Shown piece by piece: positions 1 to 5,630 of a stretch of DNA of 5,968 bases. The stretch spans positions 1-5,968 of the forward strand of contig NKIE01000189.1 of the NCBI GenBank assembly GCA_002256055.1, given 5' to 3'. Source of the DNA: Pseudomonas sp. PGPPP3. GTDB taxonomy: Bacteria > Pseudomonadota > Gammaproteobacteria > Pseudomonadales > Pseudomonadaceae. The notes below the pieces were generated by a model, which saw only the letters and a list, made by a program, of their open reading frames with translations, was not told the origin of the DNA and searched no databases. Made by a program: the position numbers and the translations under genes. Positions within the stretch are counted from its first letter, which is position 1. Each line of letters starts with the position of its first letter.

Positions 1-450
1 GGCAATTACTTTGATTTGCGCCAATTGCGGCCGCCCTTTGACCACCTGAGCTGCAACCGCTTGCTGCGAAGCAACCTGCTCACGCCCCTCCTGGGCCAGC
101 TTCGCCAGCAAACTTTGCAAGCTATCAGCCGACCAAGCAGAGCTAGAATCAGAGTCTTGCACTTGAGTCTCTTGCAGCAACGGCGCAGATACAACGGGGG
201 TAGCCACGACGCTCTCAGACAGCAGAGCAACTGGCGCGACAGACACCGGCAACACAGGAGCCGGCTGAGGCCGCGCAAATACACCCCCGACTATATCGGC
301 GACGTGTGCTGGGGACGTTTCTAACTTGGCAACGCTTGGCCAGCGCTCAATAGAAGCCCGATCGCTATCCGCCTGGGTAATTTCCTGATACTGATCCGCG
401 CGCCCGCCAAATTGCTTGAACAGATTAGAGATGTCGCTCGAGATACTCAC
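1..450 (-). CDS. Cellulose biosynthesis protein, BcsR/BcsP-like N-terminus, possibly fused to BcsQ/WssA ATPase (partial, 3' end outside window)
   Basis: The minus-strand frame is open from the proposed GTG start at 450 to the window edge (150 residues, no stop). Residues 6-43 carry a pattern like the short cellulose-secretion protein BcsR and the N-terminus of BcsP: DISNLFKQF, then YQEI at 21-24, then RWP at 36-38 followed by VAKL. A Pro/Ala/Val/Ser-rich linker follows (about 55-100), then a likely helix (105-138). The last visible residues, IKVIA, resemble the strand that precedes the Walker A loop of MinD/ParA-type ATPases such as BcsQ (WssA in pseudomonads), so a fusion is possible. That part is inference, because the P-loop lies outside. 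BcsR and BcsQ help assemble the membrane cellulose synthase. The start is uncertain: GTG at 450 or GTG at 459, neither with a good ribosome site, and the frame stays open upstream to 628. Codons are more AT-rich than in the other genes. Confidence 0.6.
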   Translation of the reverse strand, partial: MSISSDISNLFKQFGGRADQYQEITQADSDRASIERWPSVAKLETSPAHVADIVGGVFARPQPAPVLPVSVAPVALLSESVVATPVVSAPLLQETQVQDSDSSSAWSADSLQSLLAKLAQEGREQVASQQAVAAQVVKGRPQLAQIKVIA

Positions 451-826
451 GTTACGCACCGTATTAAGAAGTTTTCGGAAAGCACCAAGAGACGGACAAT
501 TTCCTGACGTCAAAAAAGCAATATAATTTTTGGGAACTGCATCAATTCTACAGCGCTCTAACAACTTGATGTCAAGATGCCACTGCTGTAGACGCCTTAA
601 TATCAACAGCCCCTCCGCAAACAACCTTTAATCCGTAAGCAGCTTCCGCCAACGGCTGCACCCAAGCCGAAACAGAAGCAGCGAAATACAGACTATGAGA
701 AATTGGAAACCGGCCGTATATACAAGCCACATGCACTCCACGACACCGTGGATATCCGCTATTTCGGCGGCTGGTGCGCCTATATGGGGCGCTGAGATGC
801 CCTACTGCTCGGCTGAGAGCTACTCC
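451..826. other. 376-base region without a confident gene
   Basis: The region separates two minus-strand genes. It holds the candidate promoter and inverted repeat described separately and an 8-base palindrome TGACGTCA (505-512). It also has a small hairpin TCCACG/CGTGGA (737-742 with 747-752) lacking a T-run on either strand. A two-part stem CTACTG...CTGAG / CTCAG...CAGTAG (802-817 with 826-838) overlaps the stop codon of the binding-protein gene; it also lacks a T-run, so it is not a standard terminator. A plus-strand frame is open from 601 to a TGA at 793-795 but has no ATG until its last residues. A minus-strand frame is open from 628 into the bcs-like gene. Neither is supported as a gene. 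Confidence 0.6.
545..575 (-). promoter_or_regulatory. Candidate sigma-70 promoter for the bcs-like gene, overlapped by an inverted repeat
   Basis: On the minus strand a perfect TTGACA (570-575) is followed, after a long 19-base spacer, by TAGAAT (545-550), five of six matches to the -10 consensus. Transcription would begin near 538, leaving a leader of about 88 bases before the GTG at 450. The -35 box lies inside the inverted repeat CTTGATGTCAAG (565-576), a possible operator. The spacer is longer than ideal, so the promoter may be weak or activator-dependent. A second AT-rich patch (about 520-530) could supply an alternative -10. Confidence 0.35.
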
Positions 827-1915
827 TCAGTCCAGTAGTGGTTGCAGAGAAAAGTTGTAATCACGCTGACGAGGATGACCTACGGCACTGAAACGCCGAA
901 AATCCAGGTCGTAGCGCTTGCTTTGAATGCGCTGCAACAAGCGTCGCGACTGCGGCTTATCCAGCTGCATAAACAGCGCGTCCTGGCGGTCCTTGCCACC
1001 ACGGGCGGCAAAATCCAGGCCCGCATCGTAGTCATGGAGCAACACCATGGCCCAGCCACCGGCGGTAAAGTGCCCGCTGACCAGCACGCTGACGCGCTCA
1101 TCCAGGCGCGCCTGAAGGACTTCCACCGAGTTGTTCAACGCTGAGAACAGCAGATCCTTGCCCGGCACCCGGCCTAATTCCTCAGCCGCGCGCATGGCGC
1201 CAAAGGCCATTTCGTCATTCGCGGCCCAGATCAGAGTGGCATCTGGGTGGCGCGGCAACAGTTGCTGCGCCTGCTCATAGGCGCGCTGGCGATTCCACTC
1301 GCTGTACACCAACTGGCGCAGGAGCACGTCGGGATGCTCAGCCAATGCCCGCTGCAGCCCTTGCTCGCGAAACTGCGCCGCGGGCGTCTGCTTGGCGCCG
1401 GAGAACGCCAACAACTGCATTTCGCCGGCAGGTTGTAGGGCCCGACCACGTTCGATCAGACGTGAAGCCATCATGTAACCGGCTTCCTCGTCATTAGGCA
1501 CGAGACTGCCAATCCAGTTGGGATAACGCTCACGGCTAGCCCCGATTAGTGTCTGCTGGCCGGCGGTCAGGGTATTGTTGACCGCAAACAATTTGACCTG
1601 ACTGCCTTTGGACAGGCGCAGGATCTCCGGGCCGGCATACTCTTCATTGACGAACACCAGGTAATCCGGCGGGTTAGTCGCCTGCAGCACAGCACGGGCC
1701 TGCTCGACCATGCGCTGCGGATCGCGCTCGGCGTAAATGACCTGGAGTGGCATACCGAGATCCTTGGCCGCCGCCTGCATAAACTGCGCATAGCTGAGCC
1801 AATAAGCTTCCGTCGACTTGCCGGGGTTGAGGAACACCACGCTCGCCGCACTGGCCAGACTACAGGCCATGGCCAGACAAAGGCTCAGGACCACCTGCAA
1901 AGACTGCTTCAACAC
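827..1915 (-). CDS. Periplasmic substrate-binding protein, sugar-type (Peripla_BP_4 / type 1 fold), solitary
   Basis: The 362-residue product begins with a signal peptide: Lys3, a hydrophobic core at about 6-18, and cleavage likely after Ala23 (ASA motif). The mature protein has the alternating beta/alpha pattern of ribose/galactose-binding proteins and LacI-type effector domains: an opening strand (SVVFLNPG), YLVFVNEEYAG at 85-95, VPNDEEAGYMMASRLI at 139-154 and the typical IWAANDEMAFGAM at 229-241. It should bind a small ligand, probably a sugar or related compound, in the periplasm. No permease or ATPase gene lies beside it, so it may serve a sensor or a distant transporter. The start is GTG 1915 (or TTG 1912). 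The longer frame from ATG 1978 would put 21 basic residues ahead of the signal peptide and would span a TATAAT box. The ribosome site is weak. The ligand cannot be read from the sequence. Confidence 0.8.
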   Translation of the reverse strand: MLKQSLQVVLSLCLAMACSLASAASVVFLNPGKSTEAYWLSYAQFMQAAAKDLGMPLQVIYAERDPQRMVEQARAVLQATNPPDYLVFVNEEYAGPEILRLSKGSQVKLFAVNNTLTAGQQTLIGASRERYPNWIGSLVPNDEEAGYMMASRLIERGRALQPAGEMQLLAFSGAKQTPAAQFREQGLQRALAEHPDVLLRQLVYSEWNRQRAYEQAQQLLPRHPDATLIWAANDEMAFGAMRAAEELGRVPGKDLLFSALNNSVEVLQARLDERVSVLVSGHFTAGGWAMVLLHDYDAGLDFAARGGKDRQDALFMQLDKPQSRRLLQRIQSKRYDLDFRRFSAVGHPRQRDYNFSLQPLLD

Positions 1916-1942
1916 CGGTAACCCGCGAATAAAAAGGCGCGC

Positions 1943-1948
1943 ATTATA
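1943..1948 (-). promoter_or_regulatory. Perfect -10 box (TATAAT) for the periplasmic binding-protein gene
   Basis: The minus strand reads TATAAT at 1948-1943, with transcription expected near 1936, about 20 bases before the GTG at 1915. No good -35 hexamer is seen 16-18 bases upstream. That stretch instead holds a GGCCTTG direct repeat (1951-1957 and 1963-1969, plus-strand reading). The upstream intrinsic terminator (1996-2036) means this gene needs its own promoter, which supports this site and the downstream GTG start. Confidence 0.5.
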
Positions 1949-1995
1949 GCGGCCTTGATGGCGGCCTTGCGCCACCATTCATCCAAGCGGATGCA

Positions 1996-2036
1996 GAAAT
2001 AAAAACACCGCCTGGTACGGTAGCCAGGCGGCGTTT
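1996..2036 (-). terminator. Intrinsic terminator of the 37-residue membrane-protein gene
   Basis: Arms at 2004-2015 and 2024-2035 form a 12-pair stem with an 8-base loop. The A/C mismatch seen on the plus strand (2007/2032) becomes a G-U wobble in the minus-strand RNA. On the minus strand the stem is followed by TTTTTATTTC. The hairpin lies 23 bases past the small gene's stop codon and upstream of the binding-protein gene, separating the two units. Confidence 0.85.
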
Positions 2037-2059
2037 AAAGATGCTGCTCCTGGTAATGC

Positions 2060-2173
2060 TTACTGTTGGCTGACCCAGAATACTGCGCAGGCCACGGCCA
2101 GCAAGATCAAGGTAAAAATCGCTCGGGCATCGACCACGCTGTCACGCTGGTCGGCTTCGGAATGGTCGATCAT
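2060..2173 (-). CDS. Small single-pass membrane protein, 37 residues, unknown function
   Basis: This short gene starts at ATG 2173 and ends at TAA 2062-2060. An AAGGTG ribosome site (2179-2184) sits 5 bases before the ATG. The product has an acidic, charged N-terminus (MIDHSEADQRDSVVDAR, residues 1-17) and one hydrophobic segment at about 18-34 (AIFTLILLAVACAVFWV), ending SQQ. By the positive-inside rule the topology is unclear, since the N-terminus has both Asp/Glu and Arg. The gene has its own candidate promoter and a strong terminator, which argues that it is a real, separately transcribed gene. It is divergent from cysI. I do not recognise a named family and the function is unknown; a link to sulfite reduction is suggested only by position. 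Confidence 0.75.
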   Translation of the reverse strand: MIDHSEADQRDSVVDARAIFTLILLAVACAVFWVSQQ

Positions 2174-2192
2174 GGCGGCACCTTTAATTGTG

Positions 2193-2220
2193 ATTAGAGC
2201 GGACTAGCCTTTGCAGTTAA
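2193..2220 (-). promoter_or_regulatory. Candidate promoter for the 37-residue membrane-protein gene
   Basis: The minus strand has TTAACT (2220-2215, four of six matches to -35) and TCTAAT (2198-2193, five of six matches to -10) with a 16-base spacer. Transcription would start near 2186, at the ribosome site, giving a very short leader of about 13 bases. This is a moderate match found by eye. Confidence 0.35.
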
Positions 2221-2256
2221 GACCAGTACAGCCAGCACCTCAAGCCGGCAGGCAAT

Positions 2257-2268
2257 GCTGGCGCCAGC
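2257..2268. repeat. 12-base perfect palindrome GCTGGCGCCAGC in the divergent control region
   Basis: The palindrome lies immediately upstream of the candidate cysI -35 box and about 37 bases upstream of the small gene's -35 box. It could be a regulator site acting on either promoter. GC-rich genomes form such palindromes fairly easily, so its role is unproven. Confidence 0.4.
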
Positions 2269-2270
2269 GC

Positions 2271-2298
2271 TTAGCACTTAAAGTTCAGTTCTTATATT
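2271..2298 (+). promoter_or_regulatory. Candidate cysI promoter
   Basis: TTAGCA (2271-2276, four of six) and TATATT (2293-2298, five of six) are separated by 16 bases in the only AT-rich part of the cysI upstream region. Transcription would start near 2305 and leave a leader of about 107 bases. The leader can form a stem GAGCTGG/CCGGCTC (2325-2331 with 2341-2347, one wobble pair, 9-base loop). In gammaproteobacteria cys promoters are commonly activated by the LysR-type regulator CysB, which has a loose consensus. I cannot place a specific CysB site here. Confidence 0.4.
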
Positions 2299-2411
2299 AA
2301 AACATCACTTTTGCGCATATCCCTGAGCTGGTATCGTGCGCCGGCTCCACTCAAGGGAGAGCGCGGCCGTGCGCGCAGATCAGCTGTAGCAGCCTGAAAA
2401 CAGGACACTTC

Positions 2412-4070
2412 ATGTACGTATACGACCAGTACGACCAACAGATCGTCGAGGACCGCGTCAAGCAGTTCGCCGACCAGACCCGCCGCTACTTGGCCGGTGA
2501 ACTGTCGGGCGAAGAATTCCGCCCTCTGCGCCTGCAGAACGGCCTTTATATCCAGCGTTTTGCGCCAATGCTGCGCGTCGCTGTGCCTTACGGCCTGCTG
2601 TCCGCCACCCAGGTGCGGATGATGGCCAAGATCGCCCGCGACTACGACAAAGGCTACGCCCACATCAGTACCCGCCAGAACGTGCAGTTCAACTGGCCGG
2701 AACTGGAAGATGTGCCGGCCATTCTCGGCGAACTGGCTACCGTGCAGATGCACGCGATCCAGACCAGCGGCAACTGCATTCGTAACACCACCACCGACCA
2801 ATTCGCGGGCGTGGCCAAAGACGAAATCGTCGACCCACGTCCGTGGTGCGAAATCATCCGTCAGTGGTCGACCTTCCACCCGGAATTCACCCACCTGCCG
2901 CGCAAGTTCAAGATTGCCGTCAACGGTGCCGTCAGCGACCGTGCCGCCATCGAAGTGCACGACATCGGCCTGGAAGCCGTGCAGAACGCTGCCGGCGAAC
3001 TGGGTTTCCGCGTGTCTGTCGGTGGCGGCCTTGGCCGTACGCCGATTGTCGGCAGTTTTATCAATGAATTCCTGCCATGGCAGCACCTGATCAGTTACCT
3101 CGACGCCATCCTGCGGGTTTACAACCGCTATGGCCGTCGCGACAACAAGTATAAGGCGCGCATCAAGATCCTGGTCAAGGCACTCACACCTGAAGTGTTC
3201 GCTCAGCGCGTAGACGCCGAATGGACTCACCTCAAGGATGGTCCAAGCACCCTGACCGAGACCGAAGTGGCCCGCGTTGCTGCCCACTTCATCGACCCAG
3301 CTTACAAAGCCCTGAGCGATCAGGACGCGGCCCTGGCTGCGCTGGATGCCGAGCACCCGGGCTTTGCCCGCTGGCGTCAACGCAACACCTTCGCGCACAA
3401 AAAGCCGGGCTATGTGGCCGTCACCCTGTCGCTCAAGCCTACCGGTGTAGCGCCGGGCGATGTCACCGACAAGCAGCTGGATGCCATCGCCGACCTGGCC
3501 GACCGCTACAGCTTCAGCGAAGTGCGCAACAGCCATAACCAGAACATCATCCTCGCCGATGTCGAGCAGGCGCAGTTGTTTACCCTGTGGGGCGAGCTGC
3601 GTGAGAACGGTTTCGCTACGCCGAACGTCGGCCTGCTGACCGATATCATCTGCTGCCCAGGCGGCGACTTCTGCTCGCTGGCCAACGCCAAGTCGATCCC
3701 GATCGCCGAAGCCATCCAGCGCCGCTTCGATGATCTTGATTACCTGTTCGACATCGGCAATATCGACCTGAACATCTCCGGCTGCATGAACGCCTGCGGC
3801 CACCACCACGTCGGCCACATCGGCATCCTCGGCGTGGACAAGAAAGGCCAGGAGTTCTACCAGGTTTCCCTCGGCGGTAGCGCCGGCCGTGATGCCAGCC
3901 TGGCGCAGATCCTCGGCCCATCCTTCGCCGAAGCGGACATGGCCGACGTGATCGACAAGATCATCAAGGTCTATGTCGAGAAGCGCACTGATGAAGAAAG
4001 CTTCCTCGACACCTTCCGCCGCGTTGGCGTCGACCCGTTCAAGGAGCGTGTATATGCAGCGAATCATTAA
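2412..4070 (+). CDS. cysI: Assimilatory sulfite reductase, siroheme/[4Fe-4S] hemoprotein (nitrite/sulfite reductase family)
   Basis: This 552-residue cytoplasmic enzyme reduces sulfite to sulfide with six electrons, the last reductive step before cysteine synthesis. The two-fold repeat of ferredoxin-like and siroheme domains is visible. The first half has Arg55 (MLRVAVPYG), STRQNVQF at 86-93, GNCIRN at 120-125 (Arg124) and LPRKFK at 162-167. Arg55, Arg124, Lys165 and Lys167 match the sulfite-binding residues of E. coli CysI. The cluster ligands are Cys415-x5-Cys421 and Cys458-x3-Cys462, with Cys462 the expected bridge to siroheme. AGGA at 2402-2405 sits 6 bases before the ATG. No cysJ flavoprotein gene is adjacent, so electrons may come from a ferredoxin or another reductase. 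Its 3' end overlaps the DUF934 gene by 17 bases, so the two are very likely co-transcribed. Nitrite reduction is a less likely alternative, given the DUF934 partner. Confidence 0.93.
   Translation: MYVYDQYDQQIVEDRVKQFADQTRRYLAGELSGEEFRPLRLQNGLYIQRFAPMLRVAVPYGLLSATQVRMMAKIARDYDKGYAHISTRQNVQFNWPELEDVPAILGELATVQMHAIQTSGNCIRNTTTDQFAGVAKDEIVDPRPWCEIIRQWSTFHPEFTHLPRKFKIAVNGAVSDRAAIEVHDIGLEAVQNAAGELGFRVSVGGGLGRTPIVGSFINEFLPWQHLISYLDAILRVYNRYGRRDNKYKARIKILVKALTPEVFAQRVDAEWTHLKDGPSTLTETEVARVAAHFIDPAYKALSDQDAALAALDAEHPGFARWRQRNTFAHKKPGYVAVTLSLKPTGVAPGDVTDKQLDAIADLADRYSFSEVRNSHNQNIILADVEQAQLFTLWGELRENGFATPNVGLLTDIICCPGGDFCSLANAKSIPIAEAIQRRFDDLDYLFDIGNIDLNISGCMNACGHHHVGHIGILGVDKKGQEFYQVSLGGSAGRDASLAQILGPSFAEADMADVIDKIIKVYVEKRTDEESFLDTFRRVGVDPFKERVYAANH
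4041..4046 (+). promoter_or_regulatory. Ribosome binding site of the DUF934 gene, inside cysI
   Basis: AAGGAG ends 7 bases before the ATG at 4054. It fixes that ATG as the start over the in-frame GTG at 4048, which is only 1 base away, and over the ATG at 3973, which lies deep inside cysI. The 17-base overlap suggests translational coupling. Confidence 0.85.
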
Positions 4071-4551
4071 GAACGGTCAGATCATCGACGAGACTTGGCA
4101 CCTGCTGCCCAAGGATGCGACGCTCGACTCGCTGAGCAACTGCGACGACTACATAGTGCCCTTGGCCCTGTGGGTCGAACACAGCAGCGCCCTCAAGGCC
4201 CGCGATGGCGGCCTGGGCGTATGGCTGGAAGCCGGTGAAGAGATCGAAGAAATCGCCGACCAACTGGATAACTTCCAGGTGATCGCCCTGAACTTCCCTG
4301 CCTTCACCGATGGCCGTCACTGCTCCACCGCCTACCTGCTGCGCACTCGCTATGGCTACACCGGCGAGGTGCGGGCGATTGGTGATGTACTGCGCGACCA
4401 GTTGTTCTCCTACCAGCGCGTCGGTTTTGATGCCTTCGCGTTGCGCGCGGACAAAGACCCGGTCGACGCCCTGCAAGCCTTCGAGGAATTCGCCGAGGTC
4501 TACCAGGCGTCCGCCGACCAGCCGCAACCGCTGTTCCGCCGCCGCGCCTGA
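4054..4551 (+). CDS. DUF934 family protein linked to sulfite reduction
   Basis: The 165-residue product carries the family's signature block at 81-116: FPAFTDGRHCSTAYLLRTR, then GYTGEVRAIGDVLRDQ. There is no signal peptide or membrane segment, so it should be cytoplasmic. Members are encoded next to cysI or cysH in many proteobacteria and are often labelled as probable oxidoreductases of sulfite reduction. The biochemical role is not, to my knowledge, established. No flavin, NADPH or iron-sulfur motif is obvious; two cysteines (30 and 90) are present. The overlap with cysI and the shared terminator show a two-gene operon, and a role in electron delivery to CysI or in its maturation or assembly is inferred from this. 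The C-terminus is basic (RRRA). Confidence 0.9.
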   Translation: MQRIIKNGQIIDETWHLLPKDATLDSLSNCDDYIVPLALWVEHSSALKARDGGLGVWLEAGEEIEEIADQLDNFQVIALNFPAFTDGRHCSTAYLLRTRYGYTGEVRAIGDVLRDQLFSYQRVGFDAFALRADKDPVDALQAFEEFAEVYQASADQPQPLFRRRA

Positions 4552-4563
4552 GTTTCTCGATGT

Positions 4564-4599
4564 AAACAAAAAGCCCTGCACATGCAGGGCTTTTTGTTT
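4564..4599. terminator. Bidirectional intrinsic terminator between cysI-DUF934 and acuI
   Basis: A perfect 17-pair inverted repeat has arms at 4564-4580 and 4583-4599, with the GC-rich core GCCCTGCA/TGCAGGGC and a tiny central loop. Runs of A on the left and T on the right give a T-rich tail on both strands: TTTTTGTTTT on plus and CTTTTTGTTT on minus. It lies 12 bases past the DUF934 stop and 14 bases past the acuI stop, so it serves both convergent units. Confidence 0.95.
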
Positions 4600-4613
4600 T
4601 CTACCGCAGCGCT

Positions 4614-5606
4614 CTAGTCGAGCTTGACCAAAACCCGGCCCACCAGCTTGCCGGCCAGAATCTGCTCAATGGCCGCTGGCAGTTCGCTCAAGTTCACTTC
4701 ATGGGTCAAGGCCGCCAGATTGGCGATTTTCCACTGCAGGGACAGCTTGTCCCACATCGACGCCTTGACCACCAAGGGCAGCTCCACCGAGTCGACACCC
4801 AGCAGGTTGACCCCGCGCAGAATGAACGGCAGCACACTGGCCTGGAAGTTGACCCCAGCGGTCAGCCCGCAACAGGCCACACTGCCGCCGTACTGCAGCG
4901 ACTTAACCACGTTGAAGAGAATATCGCCGCCCACGGTGTCCACCGCCGCCGCCCACTGCTCTTTAAGCATGGGTTTAGCCGTACCGGCCTGCAGCTCTTC
5001 ACGGCTGACCACCTGACTGGCGCCCAGGCTGCGCAGAAACTCCTCTTGCCCGACCTTGCCAGTGGCCGCGGCCACGCGATAACCCAGGCTGGCCAGCAGC
5101 GCCACAGCAATACTGCCAACGCCACCGGTGGCCCCAGTGACCAGCACAGTACCGGCCTCGGGCGTCAGGCCGGCCTGCTCCAGTTTGGCCACACAGAGCG
5201 CAGCAGTCAGCCCGGCGGTACCAAGCATCATCGCCTCGCGCAGCGCCAGACCTTGTGGACGCTTGAGCAACCAGGCCGAAGGCACACGTATGTACTGGCC
5301 AAAGCCGCCGGCGGTGTTCATTCCTAGGTCATAGCCGGTGACGATCACCTCATCGCCAGGGGCGAACTCACTCACCGTGGATTGTTCCACCACGCCAGCG
5401 GCATCGATCCCCGGCGTATGTGGGTACTGACGCGTTACCCCACGGTTACCACTGGCCGACAGGGCGTCTTTGTAGTTGAGTGACGAATAGCGAACCCGAA
5501 TCAGCACCTCGCCAGCGGGCAACTCACCTATGTCGCGCTCCACCACGTGTGGGAGGAAGTGCCCAGGGCTGTCTTCGCTGACCAGCAATGCCTGAAATTT
5601 GCTCAT
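4614..5606 (-). CDS. acuI: Acrylyl-CoA reductase-type quinone oxidoreductase (YhdH/AcuI family)
   Basis: The 330-residue protein is a zinc-independent medium-chain dehydrogenase/reductase. AcuI enzymes reduce acryloyl-CoA to propanoyl-CoA with NADPH, which removes a toxic electrophile. The N-terminal catalytic domain shows SLNYKD at 42-47, GNRGVTR at 53-59 and PGIDAAGVV at 65-73. The Rossmann domain carries TGATGGVGSIA at 157-167 for NADPH, followed by GYRVAAATGK. The catalytic-zinc motif GHExxG is absent, as expected for this family. The start is ATG 5606, where the family's usual MSKFQALLV begins, rather than the in-frame ATG at 5627. Only 24 bases separate it from sohB upstream, so the two probably share a transcript. 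Whether the natural substrate is acryloyl-CoA or another enoyl compound or quinone is not shown by sequence. Confidence 0.9.
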   Translation of the reverse strand: MSKFQALLVSEDSPGHFLPHVVERDIGELPAGEVLIRVRYSSLNYKDALSASGNRGVTRQYPHTPGIDAAGVVEQSTVSEFAPGDEVIVTGYDLGMNTAGGFGQYIRVPSAWLLKRPQGLALREAMMLGTAGLTAALCVAKLEQAGLTPEAGTVLVTGATGGVGSIAVALLASLGYRVAAATGKVGQEEFLRSLGASQVVSREELQAGTAKPMLKEQWAAAVDTVGGDILFNVVKSLQYGGSVACCGLTAGVNFQASVLPFILRGVNLLGVDSVELPLVVKASMWDKLSLQWKIANLAALTHEVNLSELPAAIEQILAGKLVGRVLVKLD

Positions 5607-5612
5607 CCTGCT

Positions 5613-5618
5613 CTCCTC
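5613..5618 (-). promoter_or_regulatory. Ribosome binding site of acuI
   Basis: The minus strand reads GAGGAG 6 bases before the ATG at 5606. It lies wholly within the gap after the sohB stop codon and selects this ATG over the in-frame ATG at 5627, which lies upstream of the site. Confidence 0.85.
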
Positions 5619-5630
5619 TACCGGCAAACT

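Noticed and set aside
6..324. Open frames on both strands near the left edge (Arg/Leu/Cys-rich translations)
   Set aside because: Both are out of frame with the bcs-like coding sequence that runs through this stretch and have the skewed composition typical of shadow frames.
737..838. Hairpins downstream of and overlapping the end of the binding-protein gene, considered as a terminator
   Set aside because: Neither stem is followed by a T-run on the minus strand, and the stems are short or interrupted.
3973..4053. Upstream ATG extending the DUF934 protein by 27 residues
   Set aside because: The extension lies fully inside cysI in another frame, is Ser/Arg-rich and unlike the family, and the AAGGAG site points to the ATG at 4054.
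2292..4067. A 591-codon minus-strand open frame running opposite the whole of cysI
   Set aside because: It mirrors a strongly supported enzyme gene in GC-rich DNA, where antisense frames often stay open. Its translation is low in complexity (runs of Ala, Val, Asp, Gly) with no recognisable domain, and it would need to start inside the 3' end of cysI.
4039..4581. A 180-codon minus-strand open frame opposite the DUF934 gene
   Set aside because: It is a shadow of the DUF934 gene: its translation shows no family motif, and it begins within the bidirectional terminator.
4701..5327. A 208-codon plus-strand open frame opposite acuI
   Set aside because: Its composition (Gly, Gln, His, Arg) and lack of any motif mark it as a shadow of acuI.
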